From contig SXND01000213.1 of assembly GCA_005777235.1 (NCBI GenBank), positions 1 to 39,701 on the forward strand: 39,701 nucleotides of DNA. The letters run 5' to 3'. The notes under the pieces are model-generated. The model was not told the origin of the DNA and did no database searches. It saw only the letters and a program-made list of their open reading frames with translations. A program made the position numbers and the translations under genes. The stretch's first letter is position 1; each line of letters starts with the position of its first letter. This document shows, piece by piece, positions 14,848 through 23,114 of the stretch. This DNA comes from Pseudomonadota bacterium (GTDB lineage Bacteria > Tectomicrobia > Entotheonellia > Entotheonellales > Entotheonellaceae).

Positions 14848-15729
14848 ATGTCACTGACCGACCCTCTCACTGTGGGCGTGGGTGGTACCACCCGTCTCTA
14901 TGGCATCATGGGCTACCCGATTGCCCATTCACTGTCCCCCCTGATGCAGACCTTCGCATTCCGTGCGCAGCATTTGGATAGTATTTATGTGCCATTTTTG
15001 GTTGAGCCGACGCAACTCGCCAGCGCGGTGGCTGGGGCGTTGGCACTCGGGGTCTGCGGTTTTAACGTGACGATTCCGCATAAAGAAACCATTATGGCCC
15101 ACCTCGACGAGGTGTCAGCTGCGGCCCGTACCATTGGCGCGGTGAACACGGTGCAGGTCCGCGACGGCAAAACTATCGGGTATAATACGGATGGCGAGGG
15201 GTTTTTACAGCCCTTGCGGACTCGGCAATGGCCTTGTAGCACCGCCATCACATGTATCCTGGGTGCGGGTGGGGCCGCCCGGGCTGTCGCCATGGCCTTG
15301 TTGGAGGCGGGGTGTCCGGTCCTGCATCTGGCCAATCGGACCCTGACGCGGGCGGAACGCTTGGCCGCCGCGCTCCAGCACGCGTTCCCGCAAGCGCAGA
15401 TTGCGGTCGTGCCCTGGGCGGACGTGGCCCCACGCGCACGCCAGAGCGATCTGATTGTGAATGCGACGTCTGTCGGCTTGCATGATCCGTCTGGGGCGTT
15501 GCTGCCTGCCACGTGCTTTCGCCCTGGGCAAATCGTCTACGATCTGGTGTATCGCCCGCTGTACACGCCGCTCCTGCAGGCGGCACGTCAAGCAGGAGCC
15601 ATCGTGATTCCGGGCCTGGACATGTTGATTGGCCAAGGGGCAGCCGCCTTCCAGATCTGGACTGGCAGGTCGTTTCCCATCGAGGCGGTACGGCATCTGC
15701 TGCAACCTTTCTTTACGGAAGCTTCCTAG
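14848..15729 (+). CDS. aroE: Shikimate dehydrogenase
   Basis: The 293-residue enzyme reduces 3-dehydroshikimate to shikimate with NADPH in aromatic amino acid synthesis. The substrate domain has GYPIAHSLSPLMQ and GFNVTIPHKE with the catalytic Lys79, and GYNTDGEGF with Asp115. The nucleotide-binding loop is LGAGGAARA (138-146), and the ending has NATSVGLHDPSG, YDLVYRPLYTPLL and GLDMLIGQGAAAFQIWTG. All key residues are present. It lies inside the pilus/shape operon, 32 bases after the rodZ-like gene. Confidence 0.95.
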   Translation: MSLTDPLTVGVGGTTRLYGIMGYPIAHSLSPLMQTFAFRAQHLDSIYVPFLVEPTQLASAVAGALALGVCGFNVTIPHKETIMAHLDEVSAAARTIGAVNTVQVRDGKTIGYNTDGEGFLQPLRTRQWPCSTAITCILGAGGAARAVAMALLEAGCPVLHLANRTLTRAERLAAALQHAFPQAQIAVVPWADVAPRARQSDLIVNATSVGLHDPSGALLPATCFRPGQIVYDLVYRPLYTPLLQAARQAGAIVIPGLDMLIGQGAAAFQIWTGRSFPIEAVRHLLQPFFTEAS

Positions 15730-15793
15730 GAACGCCGAATGTTGGGATAGGCGGGTATAAGTAGACACCCATAGTAGGGCAGGAGGACTATGT

Positions 15794-16999
15794 ATGCCTG
15801 TGTTTCGGTATACCGGCAAAACACGAGCCGGCGCAACGCAAAATGGTGAAATTGAGGCCCTTGATCGTACCACCGCGACGGTGGTGTTGCGGCAGCGGCA
15901 GATTCTCGTAACCTCCCTCAAGGCCAAGCCCAAAGGGATACAGCTCAACTTCGGAGGCAGCAAGAAGATCACTGAGCAAGAGGTGGTGATCTTCACCCGG
16001 CAGTTCGCCACCATGATCGAGGCGGGTCTCCCGTTGGTGCAATGCCTCGATATCCTGGCGCGGCAGACGGAAAATAAGGAGTTTGCGCGGATCATCACCC
16101 AGGTGAAAACAGACGTCGAGTCTGGCGATGGCTATGCCGATGCCCTACGCAAGCATCCCAAGGCTTTTAGCGAATTCTATGTCAATATGATTGAGGCTGG
16201 TGAGGCTGGTGGGATTCTCGATACGATTACGGAGCGTTTGGCAGTCTATCTGGAGAAAGCCGCCGCCCTGAAAAGTAAGGTCAAAGGCGCGTTGGTCTAT
16301 CCCGCAGTCATTGTGGGTATCGCCGTCGTGGTGGTGACGTTCCTCCTCCTCTATGTCATCCCCGTATTTGCCGAGATGTTTTCGAGCTTCGGCGGCGAGT
16401 TACCCGCCCCGACGCGCTTTGTCATGACCCTGAGTGACTTGGTGAGAGACTATGTTCTCTATGCTATTCCACTCTTCTTTGTGTTTGTCTGGCTGTTCAA
16501 ACGCTTCTATAAAACCGACAAGGGCAAACTTGCCGTGGATAGGCTCGTCCTGAAATTGCCAGTCTTTGGGCCGCTTATCCAAAAAGTCGCCGTGGCGAAA
16601 TTCACCCGCACCCTGGGAACATTGGTCAGCAGTGGCGTGCCGATTATTGACGGCTTAACGATCACCGCCCGCACCGCAGGCAATAAAGTGGTCGAGGGGG
16701 CGGTCCTATCGATCATTACCAGCATTAAGGAAGGACAAACGATTGCGGAACCTCTGGGACGGCAACCGATCTTTCCCCCCATGGTGGTGCAAATGATCGA
16801 AGTGGGGGAGAATGCCGGCGCTCTTGATGCCATGCTCAATAAAATCGCTGATTTTTACGACCAGGAAGTGGACAATGCTGTGGAAGCCCTGACCAAACTC
16901 CTCGAACCTATGCTGATGGTGTTTCTCGGCATCGTGATTGGCGGGATGGTCATAGCGATGTATCTGCCGATCTTCAAAATCGCCAGTGTCGTCGAATAG
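15794..16999 (+). CDS. pilC: Type IV pilus inner-membrane platform protein PilC (GspF family)
   Basis: The 401-residue protein has two repeated GspF domains (about 68-191 and 271-394). They share the motif FTRQFATMIEAGLPLVQCLD in the first and FTRTLGTLVSSGVPIIDGL in the second. Three membrane spans lie near 168-190, 213-233 and 372-393. PilC is the inner-membrane platform through which the pilus ATPases drive assembly and retraction. An ideal AGGAGG (15781-15786) sits seven bases before the ATG. The pilB and pilT ATPases are not adjacent. The gene ends directly against the mfd start (TAGATG). Confidence 0.92.
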   Translation: MPVFRYTGKTRAGATQNGEIEALDRTTATVVLRQRQILVTSLKAKPKGIQLNFGGSKKITEQEVVIFTRQFATMIEAGLPLVQCLDILARQTENKEFARIITQVKTDVESGDGYADALRKHPKAFSEFYVNMIEAGEAGGILDTITERLAVYLEKAAALKSKVKGALVYPAVIVGIAVVVVTFLLLYVIPVFAEMFSSFGGELPAPTRFVMTLSDLVRDYVLYAIPLFFVFVWLFKRFYKTDKGKLAVDRLVLKLPVFGPLIQKVAVAKFTRTLGTLVSSGVPIIDGLTITARTAGNKVVEGAVLSIITSIKEGQTIAEPLGRQPIFPPMVVQMIEVGENAGALDAMLNKIADFYDQEVDNAVEALTKLLEPMLMVFLGIVIGGMVIAMYLPIFKIASVVE

Positions 17000-19900
17000 A
17001 TGGAGCCGTGTCATCCAGCGCTCCTCCAGCGGCCGTCTGCCAGGCAGCGGCCGCTGCGCACGGTGGGGGGCCTGACTGGCAGCAGCAAAGCGTATTTTCT
17101 CGCACGGCTGTTTTGTGCCCAACGTGTGCCTCTACTCATCATCACGCCTGATGGACCGCAGCGTGATACATTGGCTGCAGATCTGCACAGTCTGCTCAGC
17201 GCGCTGCCGGAGGCCCCCCCGCACTGGCCGGGATTCCGCCACGTGGTGTGCCACTACACGCACGAGGCGCTGCCCGATGCGGACACCAGGTCAGGATACC
17301 AACATCGTGCCCTGACCTGGTATCAACCCCTCTGGCGTCTCCTCGGTCCCGATCCAGTGGTCGTGGTCACGACCGTCGAGTCGTTACGCGCGCTCGTGGT
17401 GCCGCCCGCCCATCTCCAGTCGTGCCTCATCTCGCTGCAGACGGGCGCCGTCTGTGCCCTCGCGGACCTGACACGGCTCCTCGTGGAGTATGGCTATCGT
17501 CGTGTCGGCATGGTGGATACCCCAGGCGAATTTGCCGTACGCGGTGGCCTGCTTGATGTGTTCTCACCCGGCTACCTCCAGCCGATACGCCTTGAATTTT
17601 TTGGCGATGAGATTGAGTCGCTGCGGGCCTTTGATGTCCAAGCCCAAACCTCCACAGCAACCTTCTCCCAGGTCATGCTAGCCCCGATGTTTCCCGTGAG
17701 CCGCCAGCACGTGCAGCAGGACAATGGCTTGGCGCGCTTGCTGGCCCATTGCCTGGCGTCACACTGTCCAGAAGCGACCGTACAGGCGCAGATCGCACGC
17801 TGGCGAGAGCAACTGCCTAGTGCCTGGCCCTGGGGTGTCGAGGCGTTTCTGTATGAGACCCCAGTCTCTCCCCTCGCCTATCTCCCAGCCAACGGTCTGC
17901 TCTGCGTCGTGGACGCCGAAGAGACCGCCTTGCGGCTTGCCGCGCTGCCACCGCCAGCTCCCCTCATCATCGGGGATCTCAGCGTACCGCGTCCTGAGAC
18001 GCACCTGATGGCTGCCCCGCTGCTCACCCAGGCCATCCAGGAGCGCCTGGATGTGGCGCTGCTGCGGTATGAGACCCCGTCAACCCCCGGCCCGGTTCCC
18101 CATGGTCGCCCTTTGGGAGTGCCGCAATTCTTTGGCGGGGTGGAGCGCTGTATCACGCAACTGCAACAATGGCAGGCGGCGGAGCTGTGTGTGGTGCTGC
18201 TGTGCCATTCCGCCCTGGAGGCACGACGCATGCAGGAGCTGCTGACGTCTTACCACTTGACCAGTCACACGCTGGCCACGTGCACGGCCTGCGTGACGAC
18301 GGAGGCTCTGCGTCCTGGAGCCTTGTACGTGGTGGTGGGCGAGCTGAGTCAGGGCTTTGTCTGGCCTGAGATGGGCCTCGTGTTGCTGCGGCATGCCGAT
18401 ATGTTCGGTGAGAAAAAACAGGAGGCGTCCCCTACCGCCCGGCGCCGGACCCAGGTTGTCGGGGATTTTGCCACGCTGCGCCCTGGCGAGTCCGTGGTGC
18501 ACGTCGACTATGGTGTCGGACGCTATCGTGGGATGACGTTTCTCGATGGCGCGCATCACGGCGGGGAGTTCATGGAACTCGAGTATGCCGAGGGCGCCAA
18601 GCTCTACGTCCCGTCGTATCGTCTGAGTCTGGTGCATAAACACACCGGCAGTGACAGCGAGACGGTGGCCCTGGACCGCCTCGGCGGTCACGTGTGGGCA
18701 CGCACCAAGGAGCGTGTACAGGCGGCGCTGTTCGCGATGGCGGAGGACTTGGTGCAGATCCACGCGGCGCGCCAACTCCACCCCGGCTATAGTTTTTCTC
18801 CTGATGCCACCATGCACCGGGAATTTGCAAACGGCTTCGACTATGTAGAGACCGACGACCAACTGCGGGCTATCCAAGATGTGCTGGCGGATATGGAACG
18901 GGATCGTCCCATGGAACGCCTGGTGTGCGGCGATGTCGGGTACGGCAAAACGGAAGTCGCGATGCGCGCCGCCTTCAAAGCCGCATATGACAGTAAACAA
19001 GTCGCGGTGCTGGTCCCGACCACCGTGTTAGCCCAGCAACACTACGAGACGTTCCAGCGCCGCTTTGCCCCCTACCCATTGCAGATTGGGTTGCTCAGTC
19101 GGCTCAGCAGCCGCAAGGAGCAACAGAAGGTGTTGACAGGCCTGCAACAGGGCAGTGTGGACATCGTGATCGGTACGCACCGTCTCTTACAAACCGACAT
19201 CAGTTTTAAGGATCTTGGGCTCTTGGTGGTGGATGAAGAGCACCGCTTCGGGGTAGCGCACAAAGAAAAAATCAAACGACTGAGTGCGCAAGTCGATGTG
19301 CTCATGCTCACCGCCACGCCGATTCCGCGCTCCCTCCACATGGCGCTGGTCGGGTTGCGTGATTGCAGTATGATCGCGACGCCCCCGGAAGGGCGCCACG
19401 CCATTGAGACGATGGTCACGCCCTACAACGACACGACCATTACCGAGGCCATCCGCGCCGAACTCGCCCGCCACGGGCAGGTGTTTTTTGTGCACAATCG
19501 TATCGACACGCTGCCAGCCATGCAGGCCCTCCTGCAGCGCCTTGTCCCCGAGTGTCGTGTGGGGATTGCCCATGGCCAGATGGCCGCAGGCAAGCTCGAC
19601 ACGGTCATGATGCAGTTTCTTGACCAACGTTTCGACGTGCTGCTCTGCACCACCATTATTGAGTCAGGCCTCGATATTCCCAATGCCAATACCATCTTGA
19701 TTCATCATGCCGAGACGTTGGGTCTGGCGCAGCTCTACCAACTGCGTGGACGCGTCGGTCGCAGTGCCCAGCAAGCGTATGCCTACTTGCTCATTCCTGG
19801 CGATCTGCTGCTCTCGGACACGGCACGCAAGCGCATCGAAGCCCTTGAAGAGTTTTGCGAACTGGGGGCGGGTATCCATCTCGCCTCGCGCGATCTGGAA

Positions 19901-20479
19901 ATTCGTGGTGCCGGCAATCTCCTCGGCGCCCAACAGTCTGGGCACATTGCCAGTGTGGGGTTTGATCTGTACTGTCAGATGCTGGAAGAGGCGATTCGGC
20001 GCCGGCGCGGGGAGCAGGTCTTGCCGCGTGTTGACCCGGAGCTGCGCCTCGAAGTCCAGGGGTATCTGCCCGAGGACTATGTCGAGAGCGCCGCACAACG
20101 CCTCGACATCTACCGACGCTGCGCCGTCCTGACCGAGCCCGCGGCCCTGGAGACCCTGCGCCGCGAATTACACGATCGCTTTGGAACCCCACCGCCGGCG
20201 GTCGCGCGCCTGCTGTCGGTTATCGAACTCAAGCTGTTGGCCCGGGCCCTGTTACTGGAGCGCGTCGAACAGCGCGGTCTGGAAGTGCTGTTGACGTTTC
20301 ATCCACAGACACCCGTGGAGCCCACCCGCCTGTTGCAGTGGTTACAGGCCAGTGCACCACGCTTTCAGTTTCATTCCGAGCGTGTCGTACGCCTGCCTCT
20401 CCCACGGACTACAGCTGATGCGCGCCTGGGGCTGTTGAAAAATCGCTTGCACCAGCTGCACACGGATGGTAGCATGTGA
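17000..20479 (+). CDS. mfd: Transcription-repair coupling factor
   Basis: The 1159-residue protein is full length. The N-terminal part resembles UvrB (VGMVDTPGEFAVRGGLLDVF near 169-188). A CarD-like RNA polymerase interaction domain lies near 490-560 (GESVVHVDYGVGRYRGM). The superfamily-2 translocase has Walker A GDVGYGKTEVAMRAAF near 643, DEEHRFGV near 744 and LTATPIPRSLHMAL. The conserved QLRGRVGRS segment and the C-terminal TRCF domain (about 1000-1120) follow. Mfd removes RNA polymerase stalled at lesions and recruits UvrA. Its ATG directly follows the pilC stop, so it is translated from the same message. Confidence 0.96.
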   Translation: MEPCHPALLQRPSARQRPLRTVGGLTGSSKAYFLARLFCAQRVPLLIITPDGPQRDTLAADLHSLLSALPEAPPHWPGFRHVVCHYTHEALPDADTRSGYQHRALTWYQPLWRLLGPDPVVVVTTVESLRALVVPPAHLQSCLISLQTGAVCALADLTRLLVEYGYRRVGMVDTPGEFAVRGGLLDVFSPGYLQPIRLEFFGDEIESLRAFDVQAQTSTATFSQVMLAPMFPVSRQHVQQDNGLARLLAHCLASHCPEATVQAQIARWREQLPSAWPWGVEAFLYETPVSPLAYLPANGLLCVVDAEETALRLAALPPPAPLIIGDLSVPRPETHLMAAPLLTQAIQERLDVALLRYETPSTPGPVPHGRPLGVPQFFGGVERCITQLQQWQAAELCVVLLCHSALEARRMQELLTSYHLTSHTLATCTACVTTEALRPGALYVVVGELSQGFVWPEMGLVLLRHADMFGEKKQEASPTARRRTQVVGDFATLRPGESVVHVDYGVGRYRGMTFLDGAHHGGEFMELEYAEGAKLYVPSYRLSLVHKHTGSDSETVALDRLGGHVWARTKERVQAALFAMAEDLVQIHAARQLHPGYSFSPDATMHREFANGFDYVETDDQLRAIQDVLADMERDRPMERLVCGDVGYGKTEVAMRAAFKAAYDSKQVAVLVPTTVLAQQHYETFQRRFAPYPLQIGLLSRLSSRKEQQKVLTGLQQGSVDIVIGTHRLLQTDISFKDLGLLVVDEEHRFGVAHKEKIKRLSAQVDVLMLTATPIPRSLHMALVGLRDCSMIATPPEGRHAIETMVTPYNDTTITEAIRAELARHGQVFFVHNRIDTLPAMQALLQRLVPECRVGIAHGQMAAGKLDTVMMQFLDQRFDVLLCTTIIESGLDIPNANTILIHHAETLGLAQLYQLRGRVGRSAQQAYAYLLIPGDLLLSDTARKRIEALEEFCELGAGIHLASRDLEIRGAGNLLGAQQSGHIASVGFDLYCQMLEEAIRRRRGEQVLPRVDPELRLEVQGYLPEDYVESAAQRLDIYRRCAVLTEPAALETLRRELHDRFGTPPPAVARLLSVIELKLLARALLLERVEQRGLEVLLTFHPQTPVEPTRLLQWLQASAPRFQFHSERVVRLPLPRTTADARLGLLKNRLHQLHTDGSM

Positions 20480-20540
20480 AGACTCACCTGCCATAACTTC
20501 TTGAACTGCAAGCCAAACATTCTTCTTTAGGTTGTACATC

Positions 20541-21824
20541 ATGACAGAAAAATGGCAGACATTCGGTCGTCCGCGTGTGCTTCTGCCCACTCTTATCCTC
20601 ACGATTGGCGCGGTGTTTGGCCTGATGAAAGGCCTGGAATATATTAAGTATAGTATGAAGCATGTGACCACGGACGACGCCCGGGTCAAGGGCCGCATGG
20701 TGTCCGTGGCCCCGGAAGTCTCCGGTATGGTCAAAACGCTGCGTGTGGATGAAGGCAGTGTCGTCAAGGTGGGTGATATCCTGCTGGAACTCAGCGATAC
20801 GACGTATCGCTTACAGCTGGAGGAAGCGCAAGCCCAGGCCGAGATGATTGAGCGCCAGCTCCACGAAGACAAAAAGGAATATGGCTTGGATATTCGGCGC
20901 TCGGTGGACCAACTGGCGCAGGCGCGCTCGGAAGTCACGGCCAAGCAGAGCGCCCTCGCCGAGGAGCGTGCCGCGTTGGTTCTCGAAGTGGAGCAAATAC
21001 GCAACCAGCTCACAGAGGCCGAGGCCGCGCTCAAGGAGGCGGAATCCACTGCCAAGGAGGCGCAGGGGCAAGTGCGTATTGCCACGAGCAACTGGGAGCG
21101 CGCCCAAGCGCTGCACCAGGAGGGCATCGTGCCAGTCGCCAACCGCGACCAGGCACAAGATACGCTGGGACAAACGCAAGCGCGCTACAATGCCACCCAG
21201 GAACGGGTGGCGCAGTTGCGTGCCCGTCTCAGCAATGCCCAGACGGGTCAGAAACGTATGCAGCTGCGCGAACGCAAGATCCAAACCCTCGAAGCCGAGG
21301 TGGAAAAGTCCCAGGCAAACGTCCGCTTAGTGCAGACAGAGGTGGAACGCAGCCGCACACGTCCAGAAAGGCTGCAAATTCCACAAGCGCGTCTCAAAGA
21401 AGCCCAAGCCAAGGTCGAGCGGGCGCGCCAGAGCCTGCAGGAGACCGTGCTGCGCAGCCCGATTGCTGGGGTGATCAGCCGCAAGCGCGTCGAGGAGGGC
21501 CAGTTGGTGCAGAATGGTCAGCCCGTGCTCATCATCAGCGACCCGCAGGATGTCTGGGTGTTGGCCAACATCAAAGAGTCGTATATCCGCGATGTCACTG
21601 TGGGCAAGACCGTGGATATTTCCGTCGATGCCTATCCCGATCGCCGCTTTGAAGGGAAAGTGGAGACCATCGGCGCCGCGGCCATTTCCGAGTTTGCCCT
21701 GTTTCCGCCGACGGGAAGTTTTACAAAAGTGGAGCAGCGCATCCCCGTCCAAATTACGGTGACGAATACCAATGGCTTACTGAAACCGGGGATGATGGTG
21801 GTGGTGGGGATTGTGAAGGATTAA
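20541..21824 (+). CDS. HlyD/EmrA-family membrane fusion protein
   Basis: The 427-residue product starts at ATG 20541 (an in-frame TTG at 20532 is less likely). A membrane anchor lies at about 13-34 (LLPTLILTIGAVFGLMKGL). A split lipoyl/barrel-sandwich domain (APEVSGMVKTLRVDEGSVVK, then LRSPIAGVISRKRVEEGQLV) flanks a very long coiled coil (about 90-305). A beta-barrel domain (VWVLANIKESYIRDV, VDISVDAYPDRRFEG) completes it. These adaptors link an inner-membrane pump to an outer-membrane channel in drug or metabolite export. No pump (EmrB/ABC) or TolC gene is adjacent. Confidence 0.87.
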   Translation: MTEKWQTFGRPRVLLPTLILTIGAVFGLMKGLEYIKYSMKHVTTDDARVKGRMVSVAPEVSGMVKTLRVDEGSVVKVGDILLELSDTTYRLQLEEAQAQAEMIERQLHEDKKEYGLDIRRSVDQLAQARSEVTAKQSALAEERAALVLEVEQIRNQLTEAEAALKEAESTAKEAQGQVRIATSNWERAQALHQEGIVPVANRDQAQDTLGQTQARYNATQERVAQLRARLSNAQTGQKRMQLRERKIQTLEAEVEKSQANVRLVQTEVERSRTRPERLQIPQARLKEAQAKVERARQSLQETVLRSPIAGVISRKRVEEGQLVQNGQPVLIISDPQDVWVLANIKESYIRDVTVGKTVDISVDAYPDRRFEGKVETIGAAAISEFALFPPTGSFTKVEQRIPVQITVTNTNGLLKPGMMVVVGIVKD

Positions 21825-21872
21825 GGGCAGACATCGGCTGCAGACGGCAGGCCACGCACGGGAGGTCTTCAG

Positions 21873-22895
21873 ATGACGGCTCATGATACCGCACCAGGTT
21901 GGCGATGGAGACAGTGGGGCGTCCCAGGCGTTGGCGCCTGCTTGCTCCTCCTCGGGTGGGCTGTGCCAGGCACGTGGGCGCAGCAGACACAACTGCTCGA
22001 CGGCATTGCGGCCGTTGTGAATGACGACATTATTACGCACAGCGACGTGCGCGAGGCCATGGTGCCGGAAACCGAGCAATTGTCGCGGCAGCATAGCGGC
22101 TTCTCGTTGGAACAGCAGCTGAAAGAGTCGTATAAGCGCACGCTGACGAGCTTGGTAGATGTGCATCTGCAACTGGCGCGGGCCCGGAGTCTGAATCTGC
22201 GGGTGAGCGAGGAGGACGTGACCCAGCAAATTGATGCGCTCAAAAAACAAAATCAGTTGGCCGACGAACAGTTTCTGCAACTGCTGAAAGCGCGTGGACT
22301 GACGCTGGAGCTGTACAAGAAACAAGTGTACGAAGGCATGCTGGTCTCTAAAGTCGTCAATGCGGAAGTCCGTTCGCGCCTCACCGTCTTGGATACGGAG
22401 TTGCGGGAGGCCTATCAGGCCAAGCAAAAGCAGTATCAAGTCGCTGGGGGACAAACGGTGAGCCATATCTTGTTTCTCTTGCCGCCCTATCCCACTGAGC
22501 AAGACGAACAGCGTCTACGGCCTAAGGCGGAATCTGTGCTCCAGCAGCTGCGTAATGGTGGCGACTTTAAGGCGTTGGCCCGTCAGTACTCTGACGGCCC
22601 CTCGGCTGAAACGGGGGGGCTCCTCGGCACGTTTAAGCCGGGGGAGTTGCTGCCCGGTTTTGAAGAAGCCGCCGCCCAACTCCAACCTGGCCAGATCAGC
22701 GAGGTCGTGCGAACACGTATTGGCTTGCACATTATCCGCCTCGAAGCCCGTCAGTTGGCGAGTATGCGGCCCTTCGATGAGGTCCAGGAAGAGCTACGGT
22801 CCGATATTTTGCGCGAGAAAACCGAGCGCAACTATCAAGAATGGCTAGAATCCTTACGCCAGCAGGCGTATGTCAAAATCCTCCACGCTGGCTAG
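21873..22895 (+). CDS. surA: SurA-like periplasmic peptidyl-prolyl isomerase
   Basis: The 340-residue protein has a signal peptide (about 1-36, ending TWAQQ). A SurA N-terminal chaperone region follows, starting LLDGIAAVVNDDIITHSDV. One parvulin domain covers about 190-295 (VSHILFLLPPYPT, SAETGGLLGTFKPGELLPGF, VRTRIGLHIIRLE). Escherichia coli SurA has two parvulin domains; this has one, as is common outside gammaproteobacteria. It escorts outer-membrane proteins across the periplasm. AGGTC lies upstream of the ATG. The gene faces the histidine kinase gene tail to tail; the 219-base gap between them holds nothing I can identify. Confidence 0.88.
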   Translation: MTAHDTAPGWRWRQWGVPGVGACLLLLGWAVPGTWAQQTQLLDGIAAVVNDDIITHSDVREAMVPETEQLSRQHSGFSLEQQLKESYKRTLTSLVDVHLQLARARSLNLRVSEEDVTQQIDALKKQNQLADEQFLQLLKARGLTLELYKKQVYEGMLVSKVVNAEVRSRLTVLDTELREAYQAKQKQYQVAGGQTVSHILFLLPPYPTEQDEQRLRPKAESVLQQLRNGGDFKALARQYSDGPSAETGGLLGTFKPGELLPGFEEAAAQLQPGQISEVVRTRIGLHIIRLEARQLASMRPFDEVQEELRSDILREKTERNYQEWLESLRQQAYVKILHAG

Positions 22896-23114
22896 ACACT
22901 GCTGCTCTGACGGCTCTTGGCTGCTGCAAGCCGCACAGAGACGCGATCCGTTGGGATGATGGTGGAGCGTTGCCCCAACGCCGAGACAGTCAGGGGCGGC
23001 ACGTCTGGCTCCACGACATCCGGCGGCAGATGCGCAAGGGCCACTGGTGCCGGGCCAACGTCTCGCCAACCCGCTGCGACGTTGGGGAGAGCGAGGATGT
23101 CCTATCGTCATCGC

